64,000 bases of DNA. Origin: Brevibacillus brevis (lineage in GTDB: Bacteria > Bacillota > Bacilli > Brevibacillales > Brevibacillaceae). Positions 35,097-43,709 of this stretch are shown here, in pieces. Position 1 is the first letter of the stretch, and every line of letters begins with the position of its first letter. Position numbers and translations under genes: made by a program. The notes below the pieces were generated by a model. It was not told the origin of the DNA. It saw only the letters and a list, made by a program, of their open reading frames with translations, and searched no databases. The DNA lies in assembly GCF_001039275.2 (NCBI RefSeq), contig NZ_CP030117.1, forward strand, positions 5,380,001 to 5,444,000. The letters run 5' to 3'.

Positions 35097-35645
35097 ATGG
35101 ATACCAATCAGGAAAAAATCCTCGAAAAAGCTCAGGAACGCGTGATTGAAACGCTAGCTCGCAACATGGATCTGTATGGAATTACCATGTCAACGGGACT
35201 GCTGTATGGCACATTGCTCTTTCAGGACAAGTCAATGACACTCGATGAGATGGGCGAAGCACTGGGCATGAGCAAAACCAGCATGAGCACTGGCGTCCGC
35301 ACATTGATGGACTTAAATATGGTAGAAAAGATATGGAAAAAAGGGACACGGAAGGATCATTACGAGGTCAATCTGGATTGGTACCAGAACTTCATCGACC
35401 TCTTTTCCGTGAAGTGGCGACACGCCTGTGAACATAATGTACACGCCTTGAAAAAGTCTCTCCTTGAGCTTCGCGCACTCCAGCAATCCGAAGAGCTTAC
35501 GGAAGAAGTCAGGGAACGTGTTGACCTTAGTATCAAGCGTATTGAAAATGGGTTGGAATATTATCTGTGGCTGTCCCGTTTGATCGACTCCTTCGAATCA
35601 CATGATATCTTTCAGTTTGTACCGAAAAAGGAAAATGAATCATAA
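35097..35645 (+). CDS. GbsR/OpuAR-type MarR-like regulator
   Basis: A 182-aa regulator opening MDTNQEKILEKAQERVIETL and continuing NMDLYGITMSTGLLYGTLLF, close to the N-terminus of GbsR. The winged-helix part follows (MTLDEMGEALGMSKTSMSTG, LMDLNMVEKIW). In B. subtilis GbsR and OpuAR repress choline or betaine uptake and respond to the solute. Start ATG 35097 matches the usual GbsR length; the frame is open to a TTG at 35040 without a good site, and the nearest GAGGAG is 14 nt upstream, so the start is not certain. Divergent from opuAA, its likely target. Confidence 0.85.
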   Translation: MDTNQEKILEKAQERVIETLARNMDLYGITMSTGLLYGTLLFQDKSMTLDEMGEALGMSKTSMSTGVRTLMDLNMVEKIWKKGTRKDHYEVNLDWYQNFIDLFSVKWRHACEHNVHALKKSLLELRALQQSEELTEEVRERVDLSIKRIENGLEYYLWLSRLIDSFESHDIFQFVPKKENES

Positions 35646-35663
35646 GAAGTTCGCAATCGAAAA

Positions 35664-35699
35664 AGACTCGTTCCTTCCAATAGGAATGAGTCTTTTTTG
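35664..35699 (+). terminator. terminator of the gbsR-like gene
   Basis: AGACTCGTTCCT (35664-35675) pairs with AGGAATGAGTCT (35682-35693) and is followed by TTTTTTG. Confidence 0.9.
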
Positions 35700-35756
35700 T
35701 GGTACAATTATCCAGAGCGGATTCACGCTCGTCTATGATGAAAGGAGTGGTCAGTT

Positions 35757-35834
35757 ATGAAAAAGGACATGAATCAACGTTCTTATAAAGCTGTGCGTGT
35801 ACCAAACAACCAAAAAGGGGAGCACCAGCACTAG
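35757..35834 (+). CDS. 25-aa basic microprotein upstream of isochorismatase gene
   Basis: A 26-codon frame with AAAGGAG 9 nt upstream of ATG 35757. The product, MKKDMNQRSYKAVRVPNNQK plus GEHQH, is basic and polar without a membrane segment. It ends 26 bp before the TTG start of the isochorismatase-like gene, behind its own promoter-like TACAAT at 35703. It could be a real microprotein or a leader peptide that couples translation. Confidence 0.5.
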   Translation: MKKDMNQRSYKAVRVPNNQKGEHQH

Positions 35835-35860
35835 CCCCCTTTCACCTAGGAGGAAATGAA

Positions 35861-36418
35861 TTGATTCGGAAAACAGCACTACTGATTATTGATGCGCAAG
35901 TAGGTATTATCGAAGGGCAATTTGGTCCTGTTTTTCAGCCGGCTACACTTGTCCAAACATTGAAAAAAGTCAGAGAAGATGCCTATAGCAAGGACATTCC
36001 TGTGCTGTACGTTCAGGATGCGGATGTCGGAGGAGTCGGTTCAGACGACTTTGCCATCCACCCTGAGATCGCCCCTCTGCCATCAGAAACGGTGGTTCAA
36101 AAACTAGCGACAGACTCGTTTCACGGAACAGACCTGCACGAAAAGCTACAAGCGCTCGGAATTAACCACCTTGTCATCATGGGGTGCAAAACCGAGTATT
36201 GTATCGACAGCGCCTGCCGCAAAGCGACGACACTCGGCTATGATGTGACGCTTGTCAAAGACGGGCACTCTACCTCGGACAATAAGGTCCTGTCAGCGGA
36301 GCAAATCATCGCCCATCACAATACATGCTTGCATGGATTAGGAAATATTGGGCCATTTATTTTGGTGCGGGAATCAACGGAGGATGTCTTCGCCCCTACC
36401 CATGATTCTTACCGGTAA
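35861..36418 (+). CDS. isochorismatase-family cysteine hydrolase
   Basis: A 185-aa enzyme with the family's Asp-Lys-Cys triad: Asp in ALLIIDAQVGI, Lys in VVQKLATDSF and Cys in GCKTEYCIDSACRKA (the Cys after EY). The cis-peptide region VIMGCKTE is typical of nicotinamidase/isochorismatase-like amidohydrolases. The substrate is not predictable. It starts with TTG 35861 behind TAGGAGGAA and probably shares a transcript with the upstream 25-aa frame. A terminator follows. Confidence 0.9.
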   Translation: MIRKTALLIIDAQVGIIEGQFGPVFQPATLVQTLKKVREDAYSKDIPVLYVQDADVGGVGSDDFAIHPEIAPLPSETVVQKLATDSFHGTDLHEKLQALGINHLVIMGCKTEYCIDSACRKATTLGYDVTLVKDGHSTSDNKVLSAEQIIAHHNTCLHGLGNIGPFILVRESTEDVFAPTHDSYR

Positions 36419-36436
36419 CGTTTTGCTAAACCTCTC

Positions 36437-36468
36437 GAAACCGTCTCTTCAGGCGGTTTCTTGTTTTG
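36437..36468 (+). terminator. terminator of the isochorismatase gene
   Basis: GAAACCG (36437-36443)/CGGTTTC (36454-36460) followed by TTGTTTTG. Confidence 0.75.
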
Positions 36469-36531
36469 TCCGGCTAACGATTGGACCTTGCTATAATGGA
36501 AGAAACGAATCTGCCTATCGAAGGAGAAACC

Positions 36532-36957
36532 ATGACGACTACGATAACTGTACCAAGATTGGGCGTAGGAGCTGTCATCCTAAACGACAAGAATGAGATT
36601 TTGCTGGTATTACGAAACAGAGATCCAGAGAAAAATACGTGGAGCATTCCCGGGGGAAAAGTTGATCCCTATGAACAACTGGAGACGAGTGTTATCCGCG
36701 AAATCAAAGAAGAAGTCAATCTCGACGTCGAGATAAAGGCCCTGCTGTGCACCGCAGAAACCATCCGCCCGGAAAATGCCGAGCATTGGGTTTCGGTTAT
36801 TTACGAAGTAACGATCCTGAGTGGAGAAGCACGCAATTTAGAGGAAGGCGGGGCGATTGGCGACATGCGCTGGTTTTCGCTCGATGCACTTCCGTCGAAT
36901 CTGGCTTGCTTTGCCGTACCAGCTATCGAGCATTTGCAAAACCGGAACCGTTCATGA
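36532..36957 (+). CDS. Nudix hydrolase
   Basis: A 141-aa Nudix protein opening MTTTITVPRLGVGAVIL. The Nudix box GGKVDPYEQLETSVIREIKEE is intact through the metal-binding REIKEE part, but the usual glycine after EEx is Asn (EEVNLD). The family cleaves nucleoside diphosphates linked to another moiety. ATG 36532 has AAGGAGA 7 nt upstream. Monocistronic, with a terminator immediately after. Confidence 0.92.
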   Translation: MTTTITVPRLGVGAVILNDKNEILLVLRNRDPEKNTWSIPGGKVDPYEQLETSVIREIKEEVNLDVEIKALLCTAETIRPENAEHWVSVIYEVTILSGEARNLEEGGAIGDMRWFSLDALPSNLACFAVPAIEHLQNRNRS

Positions 36958-36965
36958 AATGCAAA

Positions 36966-37000
36966 ACGGACAGTTGCCCATGTGGCCTGTCCGTTTTTTC
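36966..37000. terminator. bidirectional terminator between Nudix and ywbE genes
   Basis: ACGGACAG (36966-36973)/CTGTCCGT (36987-36994), with TTTTTTC on the plus side and TTTTGC on the minus side. Confidence 0.85.
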
Positions 37001-37010
37001 GTAAAGAAAT

Positions 37011-37214
37011 TTAGTTCCCTTTTTGGATAATCTCTTGCACTCTCCCCACTTGTCCATCCGTCAAACGAACCTTGATTCCATGAGGATGTGTACTGGAGTT
37101 CGTCAGGATATCCTTGACAATCCCACGGGTGCGCTTGCCAGTGCGTTGGTCCTGTTTCAATACAATCTCGACTTCAAGACCTGCTGCGATGTCTTTTCGA
37201 TTTTTTCCGTTCAT
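37011..37214 (-). CDS. ywbE: YwbE family protein (DUF2196)
   Basis: A 67-aa basic protein with the family text RKDIAAGLEVEIVLKQDQRT, then RGIVKDILTNSSTHPHGIKV. It is a small KOW/SH3-like fold of unknown function found in many Bacilli. ATG 37214 follows a GGAGAAGGG site; monocistronic and convergent to the Nudix gene. Confidence 0.9.
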   Translation of the reverse strand: MNGKNRKDIAAGLEVEIVLKQDQRTGKRTRGIVKDILTNSSTHPHGIKVRLTDGQVGRVQEIIQKGN

Positions 37215-37293
37215 TTTTCCCTTCTCCTTCTTTTCGTTCTATGTCCCACCTATGATATAATCGACAAACAAATCCATCTCACCGGAGGAATCC

Positions 37294-37773
37294 ATGCTTA
37301 CTTTTGAAGAAAAACTAGCGATTATTGAATCTTTTCCACAACTGACTCGGAATGACGTCTCCCTGAAACGGGTTAATTTTCATTATGAGGAAAGCCTTCA
37401 TGACAAAAAGACAGTGGTCTATCATCTGCATCCGAACGGCAACGGCTTTGTGTTTGCCGCGTTTTTGAAGGGCTACCAAAAAGACGACAAGGGCTATGTC
37501 AATATCCGTGATTTCTCGGCGGACGAGCTGCGCAAGGTAGTCGAGGCTTCAATCCAATCCCTCTCCATCAAGCGTGAACCAGCGCCAAAGGCTACTTCTG
37601 AAGCTGAACAATTGGAGCAAACTTGGGTCGACAAGCAAAACCGCACGCTCTTGCTGCAACAGGAAGACGCGCTGTGGAACGTATACCACGGGATGAACCT
37701 GGAAGCTTCCTTTGAATCGTACGTGGAAGCAGAGCAATATCTGATTGAAGAAGGATTTTCCCTGCAACAATAA
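37294..37773 (+). CDS. conserved hypothetical protein
   Basis: A 159-aa soluble protein that I do not recognise. It opens MLTFEEKLAIIESFPQLTRN; the first ~90 residues look like a compact alpha/beta domain (SLKRVNFHYEESLHDKKTVV, GFVFAAFLKGY). The last ~45 residues (QLEQTWVDKQNRTLLLQQED and onward) look like a second small helical motif. No signal peptide or metal motif. Good GGAGGAA site. Divergent from ywbE. Confidence 0.75.
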   Translation: MLTFEEKLAIIESFPQLTRNDVSLKRVNFHYEESLHDKKTVVYHLHPNGNGFVFAAFLKGYQKDDKGYVNIRDFSADELRKVVEASIQSLSIKREPAPKATSEAEQLEQTWVDKQNRTLLLQQEDALWNVYHGMNLEASFESYVEAEQYLIEEGFSLQQ

Positions 37774-37830
37774 GCCCTTCCTTCTCCCTGCTACATGTAC
37801 CATACCAAATTGTAGATGTTTTGATCAAAC

Positions 37831-37859
37831 TGGCGCAAGCGACCCGACTGCTTGCGCCA
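37831..37859 (+). repeat. 10-bp perfect hairpin in leader of the GGDEF gene
   Basis: TGGCGCAAGC (37831-37840)/GCTTGCGCCA (37850-37859), 9-nt loop, no T-run on either strand. It ends 25 bp before the start codon of the response-regulator gene. Confidence 0.5.
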
Positions 37860-37884
37860 TCCCAACACAGGGGGACGGTACGAC

Positions 37885-39507
37885 ATGATGAAGTACAGAG
37901 AAACGCTTCTTGCAAATATCCATAAACAGATTGAGACGTGGTACGACCAGGAGGTTCCCGTCTCTCATGATGATCTATATCGTTTTCTCCATTCGTTGAA
38001 GGGAACTGCGGGGACGATTGGATTGACCGATTTGTCTGATCTGTCTCAGCTCCTTCTGGATCGAATGGATGACATGCCTGCCAAGGATTGGTCCCTAAGT
38101 GAATGGCGATTGTTTTTGCAAGAGTTGATCGGCTTGTGTTACGAACAGCGCCCGGAACAGGAAGTTTTTATCGAGAACCCCACTCTCCAACGGGAATCCC
38201 CTTGTGAGCAACAGCCTTTGGTCCTCATCCTGGATGATGACGTCACCCTGCTTATGTATCTAAAGGAATACTTAGAAAATCGCAATTGGTCTGTCATCGC
38301 AACGGTCTATCCTCATAAGGCTCTCGACTATTTTCACGACATAAATCCTGACTGCTTCATTCTGGATTTGAACATCCCGGAAACAGGCGGCTTTCAAGTG
38401 ATGCAGACGATTAGCGAAAAAATAAAGAAGCAATACGTGCCTACGACCATCATCAGCATCGATTACGAACGGGAGACCCGTCTGAATGCCTATCGTTTGG
38501 GCGCAGATGACGTCATGTGCAAACCGCTTGATATGGAAGAGCTTGTCGTACGCCTCGAACGCCAGCTTCGCCGGAAGCGCTGGATGAACAGTATCTTGTT
38601 TTTGGATGAGCTCACGGGCGTCAACAATCGCAATTCTTTTGTTGATACATACTATCGGCTTCTTTCTGATGCCCAGCGAACCAACACCCCTTTCTCACTG
38701 GCATTTTTGGATATCGACTTTTTCAAAGGGGTCAATGATACATACGGTCATCTAATCGGTGACGAGGTGCTGACTCGTTTTGCTGCTTTCATCGGGCAGA
38801 GCGCGGAAAAACATGATGTTTTATTCCGGTACGGCGGAGAGGAATTTATCCTGCTGATGCCGCGTACGACTGTACAAACAGGAAAGATGCGCCTGGAGCA
38901 GATGCTCTCTGCTTTTTGTTCGCTCACGTTCGATGCTCCTGAAGGAACGTTTTCATTGAGTTTTTCCGGTGGAATCGTACAAATTGATGATCCTCATAAA
39001 CCGCATACGTATTGGGTAGAAGCTGCGGACACTGCTTTGTACGCTGCCAAAAATGCAGGGCGGCGCCGGATTGAAACCGCTCATATCACAGAGACGCATG
39101 ACTCCCCTAAGGTAAAACTGAAAGTCGCTATTATTGATGACGATCCGATGATTCGCGTGATGCTTGCCGATTCCATCCAGACCAGTTTTGACGGATGGAT
39201 GCACGTCGACATCCAGACTTACGAAGAAGGAGCAGCATTCTTTGACTCTACCTGGCATCAGGGACAAGAACCTTATCTCATCATTTTAGACGGGATGATG
39301 CCTCAGATGGATGGCCTCGAAGTTCTCCAGAAAATCCGGAATTTGCCGAATGCCAAGAAATATACGGTGATTATGCTAACGGGTCGTACTGAAGAGCAAG
39401 ACATTGTCCGTGCCCTTCAGCTCGGTGCTGACGATTATATGACCAAGCCATTCCGTACACGCGAACTGGAAGCCCGCATCAAGCGACTGGTTAAGCGAAT
39501 GCTGTAA
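37885..39507 (+). CDS. HPt-REC-GGDEF-REC signalling protein (diguanylate cyclase)
   Basis: A 540-aa cytoplasmic protein with four domains. HPt: FLHSLKGTAGTIG (His near residue 38). REC1: LILDDD and FILDLNIP (phospho-Asp). GGDEF: RYGGEEFILLMP, an active-type GGEEF, with no RxxD inhibition site in the usual place (SAEKHDVLFRYGG), so product inhibition may be absent. REC2: IIDDDP, LDGMMPQMDG and the Lys in TKPFRT. An HPt and a GGDEF between two receivers in one chain is an uncommon arrangement that could pass phosphate to, or take it from, the hybrid kinase encoded two genes on. Probable output: c-di-GMP. First gene of a tight three-gene operon. Confidence 0.9.
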   Translation: MMKYRETLLANIHKQIETWYDQEVPVSHDDLYRFLHSLKGTAGTIGLTDLSDLSQLLLDRMDDMPAKDWSLSEWRLFLQELIGLCYEQRPEQEVFIENPTLQRESPCEQQPLVLILDDDVTLLMYLKEYLENRNWSVIATVYPHKALDYFHDINPDCFILDLNIPETGGFQVMQTISEKIKKQYVPTTIISIDYERETRLNAYRLGADDVMCKPLDMEELVVRLERQLRRKRWMNSILFLDELTGVNNRNSFVDTYYRLLSDAQRTNTPFSLAFLDIDFFKGVNDTYGHLIGDEVLTRFAAFIGQSAEKHDVLFRYGGEEFILLMPRTTVQTGKMRLEQMLSAFCSLTFDAPEGTFSLSFSGGIVQIDDPHKPHTYWVEAADTALYAAKNAGRRRIETAHITETHDSPKVKLKVAIIDDDPMIRVMLADSIQTSFDGWMHVDIQTYEEGAAFFDSTWHQGQEPYLIILDGMMPQMDGLEVLQKIRNLPNAKKYTVIMLTGRTEEQDIVRALQLGADDYMTKPFRTRELEARIKRLVKRML

Positions 39508-39519
39508 GGAGGTAGCAAG

Positions 39520-39882
39520 ATGGCAATGATTATGCTGGCCGAAGACGAAGCCGTGTTGCGCATGCTGATTGGCGACACGCTCGAAGACGAGGGACACGAG
39601 CTCGATATCGCTTGCGATGGAGAGGAAGCCCTGCAAAAAATCGGTCAAAATGAGTACGACCTGATTATTTTAGATTATATGATGCCAAAGCTGACAGGCT
39701 TTGAAGTATTGCAGCAGCTCAAACAGATGGACGATAAAAAAGCAGTCAAGGTCCTGATCCTCTCTGCAAAAAGTCAACATGCCGAACAGGAGAAAATGCG
39801 TGCTGCTGGTGCTGATGACTTCATGCCGAAGCCCTTTAGCCCGATGGATCTTGTCCGGAAAGTGGAGGAAATGCTCGCATGA
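39520..39882 (+). CDS. single-domain response regulator
   Basis: A 120-aa stand-alone receiver: acidic pair in LAEDEA, phospho-Asp in IILDYMMPKLTG, Thr/Ser switch in LILSAKS and Lys in MPKPFS. No output domain, so it works by protein interaction or as a phosphate shuttle between the HPt protein and the kinase. It lies 12 bp after the GGDEF gene and overlaps the kinase gene by 4 bp (ATGA). Confidence 0.93.
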   Translation: MAMIMLAEDEAVLRMLIGDTLEDEGHELDIACDGEEALQKIGQNEYDLIILDYMMPKLTGFEVLQQLKQMDDKKAVKVLILSAKSQHAEQEKMRAAGADDFMPKPFSPMDLVRKVEEMLA

Positions 39883-42767
39883 CGGGGTTCTGGGCGTTTA
39901 TCAGAAAAAGCATCACACGTCGCTTCATGGCGATGATGCTTCTTTTTCTTTCACTTCTGATTGTGGGCGCTTCCATCGTTCAATATTTGAATAGCAACGC
40001 ATTAACCCATTATCAGACAGAGATATACAATACCAAGGAAAAACAAAATTTGGTCGCAGACATCGCTGAGCACACGAACCAGATCTTTTTTCGCGCAAGG
40101 GGTTATTACGCTTTCTTGAGCCCATCTGAGTACAATGAGCTATTTCTTGAGAAAAAGAAGCTGGAACAAGCGCTGGATAATTTTAAGAAGCTTCCGCTCA
40201 ATGATGAGGAGCAAGCGCTTGTCGCTTCGATCGAATCTTTCTTCACGAACTTTTTCACCAATGTGTTTCCTACTTTTTCGAGTTATGCAAAGAACGGAGA
40301 CTTTGAATCCCTGCGAAAAGCTTCGGCCAGTGGCGTGAATCAGGAAGTGAACAACCTGCTTACATACGCCGGGCGGTATCAGGAACAACACGATCAGCTT
40401 TTATATACGAAAAACCAACTACTGTTCGAAGAGTTGTCACAGCTAAGCACCTGGTTTCTCGTGTACTCGCTGATGGTGCTGGTGATCATGGTAGTAGTCA
40501 CCATTCAAACTACGCGGGATATCGGCAGGCCGTTGGTTCGTCTATCCAAAAATGCCGAGCAGTTTGCCAATGGCGTTACACCTCTTTTGCAGGATTTGAA
40601 CAGGGTTGACGAAATCGGCAGGCTCTCCCGCTCCCTCGACTATTTGATCAGGCAGATTCAGGCCAAAGAAGAAGTGCTCATGGCGCAAAACGAAGAACTG
40701 CAAGCCCAGCAGGATGAACTGATGATGCAGCAAGAAGAGCTACAAGAAGCATTGGGCAAGATGGAAGAAAACGAACGGTATTTGGAAAAGAAAAACCGTT
40801 TCATCCTCTCTTTGGCGAATACGTTGGATAAAGATGAGCTGCTTTCCAGTATCATTCGCAATATAACTGGAGTCATGGATGCCGATAAAGGTGTTATCGT
40901 CATGTTGAACACTGACAGGGATGCCGCTAGCTTTGGTGTTTCCCAGAACGTGCTGGAGCAACTGCGAAAAGGATTGGACGACGGTCCGCTCGTGCGAATC
41001 AAGGAAACGAACCTGCCGTATGTCCTGATCCGTGAAAGTACAGACGCTGAGCGCGGCTACAGGGAGGAAATTTCCCGAACTTCCGAGCTCTACCTTCCTG
41101 TATTGGATGCACATCAAACTATTGTGGCATGTATCATCCTCTCCCGTATCGATCGCAAATTCACGGAGCAGGAGCTACAAGTCATCATCGGGCTCGCCAA
41201 GCAGATTTCCTTGGCGCTCGACAAGCTCGCGATGTTTGAAGAGACAGAGCGACAGCGCAAAATGACACAGGATATGCTCGATTCTGTTCAAGAAGGCATT
41301 CAGCTCATTGATCCGAATGGAGAAACACTGCAAGTGAACCGAAATTTTTGTGAGCTCTTGTGCTACGACCATCAGCTCGCTTCGCAAGGATTTGACTTGG
41401 AACAGTTCCTTTCCCATCTACAGAGTCGAACCTCAGAGCCTGATCGCCTCATTCAGTATGTCAGAGCTGTCGTTTTAGACGAAGATGCCATTCCTTCTGG
41501 CAGCATTGTGTTTCAGATGACTGGACCGCAAGTACGCTATATTCAGCTCTATGCAGAGCCACTGTACCGGAATCAAGAGAAATGGAGTACCTTGCTCGTC
41601 TACCGTGACTTCACCAAGGAATACGAGATCGACCAAATGAAATCGGAATTCGTCAGTACGGTCAGCCATGAGCTCCGTACTCCTCTCGCCAGTGTGCTTG
41701 GCTTTGCGGAGCTGCTGTTAACGAAAGAGCTCAAACCCGAACGTCAACAGCGGTACATAGCGACCATTTATCAAGAAGCTACTCGCCTGACTGCGCTCAT
41801 CAACGATTTCTTGGATTTGCAGCGCATGGAATCCGGCAGACAGACGTATGAGCTAGAGAATGTTGCGCTTGATCAAGTCATTCGGGATATTTTCGGACTT
41901 TATCGAATCCAGTCCCCTCTCCATCGATTTGAACTCGATTTGCAAACAGAGCGAACTGTTGTTTATGGAGACCAGGCCAAGCTGCGTCAAGTATTTGTGA
42001 ATCTGATCAGTAATGCCATCAAATACTCCCCGCATGGTGGTCATGTACGGGTGGATTGTCGACAAGATGGGAATCACTTGCTCGTGGAGGTCCAGGATGA
42101 AGGGCTAGGCATTCCTTCCGAAGCCATCCCTCACCTGTTTACCAAATTTTATCGCGTAGATAACTCGGATCGCCGGGAGATCGGCGGTACAGGATTGGGT
42201 CTCGCCATTGTTCAGGAGATCGTCCATATGCACCATGGAGAAGTTGCCGTTACGTCCGAATTGGGCAAGGGTAGTACATTTACGGTTACTCTTCCACTGG
42301 CTGAGAACGCTTTGGCTCCTGGCTATCCAGCGGGAAGTGAAGAGGCAGTTTCTCCAACTGGTCAATGCAACGGAAACGTTGTGATCGTCGAGGACGATTT
42401 AAACTTAACCGAGCTGTTGCGTCATGAGTTAACGAGCTCTGGATTCCGCGTCAATTCCTTCTCTACGGCTTCTGAGGCAGTAGCAGCAATCGAGGAGCTG
42501 CGGCCGGATGCTGTCGTCCTTGACCTCATCTTGAAGGACGGCGAGAGTGGTTGGAAGGTCATTGAGGAGATACGCAACAACCCGGATTTACGGACCATTC
42601 CGATCGTGATCTCCAGTGCTTTTGAGGAAAAGAAAAAGGCATTTGATCTGGGAGCAACCGGCTATCTGATCAAGCCTTATCATCCAGATACCTTGTCGAA
42701 AGCGATTTTGCTGGCCATCACGAATCATGAAGCAATGGGACAGATCTTCATTCCCGACGAACAGTAA
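39879..42767 (+). CDS. membrane hybrid histidine kinase (HAMP-GAF-PAS-HisKA-HATPase-REC)
   Basis: A 962-aa kinase. Span 1 is about residues 16-38 and span 2 about 190-210 (WFLVYSLMVLVIMVVVTI), enclosing a ~150-residue extracellular helical sensor. HAMP follows (RPLVRLSKNAEQFANG), then a Gln/Glu-rich coiled coil, a GAF domain and a PAS-like segment (LDSVQEGIQLIDPNGETLQV). HisKA has VSHELRTPLASVLGF; HATPase has NLISNAIKYSP and GTGLGLAIV. The C-terminal receiver has VEDDLN and VLDLILKDGESG. It is the sensor of the three-gene operon; its receiver, the stand-alone receiver and the HPt-GGDEF protein make a complete phosphorelay. The stimulus is unknown. Confidence 0.92.
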   Translation: MTGFWAFIRKSITRRFMAMMLLFLSLLIVGASIVQYLNSNALTHYQTEIYNTKEKQNLVADIAEHTNQIFFRARGYYAFLSPSEYNELFLEKKKLEQALDNFKKLPLNDEEQALVASIESFFTNFFTNVFPTFSSYAKNGDFESLRKASASGVNQEVNNLLTYAGRYQEQHDQLLYTKNQLLFEELSQLSTWFLVYSLMVLVIMVVVTIQTTRDIGRPLVRLSKNAEQFANGVTPLLQDLNRVDEIGRLSRSLDYLIRQIQAKEEVLMAQNEELQAQQDELMMQQEELQEALGKMEENERYLEKKNRFILSLANTLDKDELLSSIIRNITGVMDADKGVIVMLNTDRDAASFGVSQNVLEQLRKGLDDGPLVRIKETNLPYVLIRESTDAERGYREEISRTSELYLPVLDAHQTIVACIILSRIDRKFTEQELQVIIGLAKQISLALDKLAMFEETERQRKMTQDMLDSVQEGIQLIDPNGETLQVNRNFCELLCYDHQLASQGFDLEQFLSHLQSRTSEPDRLIQYVRAVVLDEDAIPSGSIVFQMTGPQVRYIQLYAEPLYRNQEKWSTLLVYRDFTKEYEIDQMKSEFVSTVSHELRTPLASVLGFAELLLTKELKPERQQRYIATIYQEATRLTALINDFLDLQRMESGRQTYELENVALDQVIRDIFGLYRIQSPLHRFELDLQTERTVVYGDQAKLRQVFVNLISNAIKYSPHGGHVRVDCRQDGNHLLVEVQDEGLGIPSEAIPHLFTKFYRVDNSDRREIGGTGLGLAIVQEIVHMHHGEVAVTSELGKGSTFTVTLPLAENALAPGYPAGSEEAVSPTGQCNGNVVIVEDDLNLTELLRHELTSSGFRVNSFSTASEAVAAIEELRPDAVVLDLILKDGESGWKVIEEIRNNPDLRTIPIVISSAFEEKKKAFDLGATGYLIKPYHPDTLSKAILLAITNHEAMGQIFIPDEQ

Positions 42768-42784
42768 AGATGACAATGGACCAA

Positions 42785-42822
42785 AGAGGCTGCGGCGATG
42801 AAAGCGCGGCCTCTTTTTTTTA
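42785..42822 (+). terminator. terminator of the signalling operon
   Basis: AGAGGC-T-GCG pairs with CGC-G-GCCTCT, followed by TTTTTTTT. Confidence 0.9.
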
Positions 42823-42920
42823 CCTTCTACCAAAGAAAATCTTGGTATATTCATGAGCTTTCCATCACACATTAATAGAGGTTACTTTGTGCACTTTTGC
42901 CCTGCAAAGGAGGAGTTCAT

Positions 42921-43127
42921 GTGTATTTCTCAAAAAAAGCAGTCGTTCCAATCGAAGAAGAGGAAACAGATGTATGGACGTGCAGTAACGAGGGCTGTAC
43001 GTGCTGGATGAGAGATAACTTTTCCTTTGATAAGAGCCCGAGCTGCCCCTTTTGCCATGCCCGTATGGTAAAAGACACGCGCATGCTGCCGGTCCTAACC
43101 AATCACAGCAGCAGGCGGAACTCTTGA
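42921..43127 (+). CDS. ydjO: YdjO-like cysteine-rich small protein
   Basis: A 68-aa protein starting at GTG 42921 behind AAAGGAGGAG. It has CSNEGCTCWMRDNFSF and CPFCHARM, a zinc-ribbon-like set of Cys residues, as in the cold-inducible YdjO family of Bacilli. Function unknown. Monocistronic. Confidence 0.85.
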   Translation: MYFSKKAVVPIEEEETDVWTCSNEGCTCWMRDNFSFDKSPSCPFCHARMVKDTRMLPVLTNHSSRRNS

Positions 43128-43211
43128 GCCCTTCTTTTCTTTTTTCTTGCGGGTATTCTTTCTCTTCTCTACAATAAGCTCATGACGTACGAATGTTAGA
43201 GGAGTATGCCC

Positions 43212-43520
43212 ATGAACCGAAAAGAAATGGAAGATCAAGTGATTCAAGCCTACCAGCGCGACGAGGGCATGATGATTCTCGTTTTTGCCCAATGGTGTGT
43301 GAATCACGGTCTAGATGCACGCGAATTATACCACCGCGCTTATCCCGCTCAAGGGGAAAATACGTTACTCGCTCAAATGCTGGACAATACCGTTCCCAAA
43401 GAAGAAGCAGAGGACATTCCTGATGCGACTCTCCTTGGTGTATTGTCGCTGTTTGGCAATGACGATTTGGCGTTTGTGGTCAGTGAGACCATCGATGAAA
43501 TGAAAAAGAATCCGAAATAA
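43212..43520 (+). CDS. conserved small acidic hypothetical protein
   Basis: A 102-aa soluble protein, MNRKEMEDQVIQAYQRDEGM and onward, with an all-helical look and the segment FAQWCVNHGLDARELYHRAY. Not recognised. ATG 43212 has AGAGGAG 7 nt upstream; ATG 43206 is too close to that site. A hairpin terminator directly follows the stop. Confidence 0.75.
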   Translation: MNRKEMEDQVIQAYQRDEGMMILVFAQWCVNHGLDARELYHRAYPAQGENTLLAQMLDNTVPKEEAEDIPDATLLGVLSLFGNDDLAFVVSETIDEMKKNPK

Positions 43521-43526
43521 TGTATG

Positions 43527-43580
43527 AAAGCCATACTCGTGCGAAAGCTACGCGCGCGGGTGTGGCTTTCTTTCTTTTTT
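43527..43580 (+). terminator. terminator after the 102-aa gene
   Basis: AAAGCCA (43527-43533)/TGGCTTT (43563-43569) with an inner GC-rich part, followed by CTTTCTTTTTT. Confidence 0.7.
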
Positions 43581-43709
43581 GCCTTTCCAAAAACTCCCCT
43601 CCCCTGTCCAAATACAATTCAAAGAAAACTTTATTATCATAAAACCATTCACAGTTTATTGTTTGAGCGACAACGTCAGCCGACAAACGATGAAATGGAG
43701 AATATCGAA

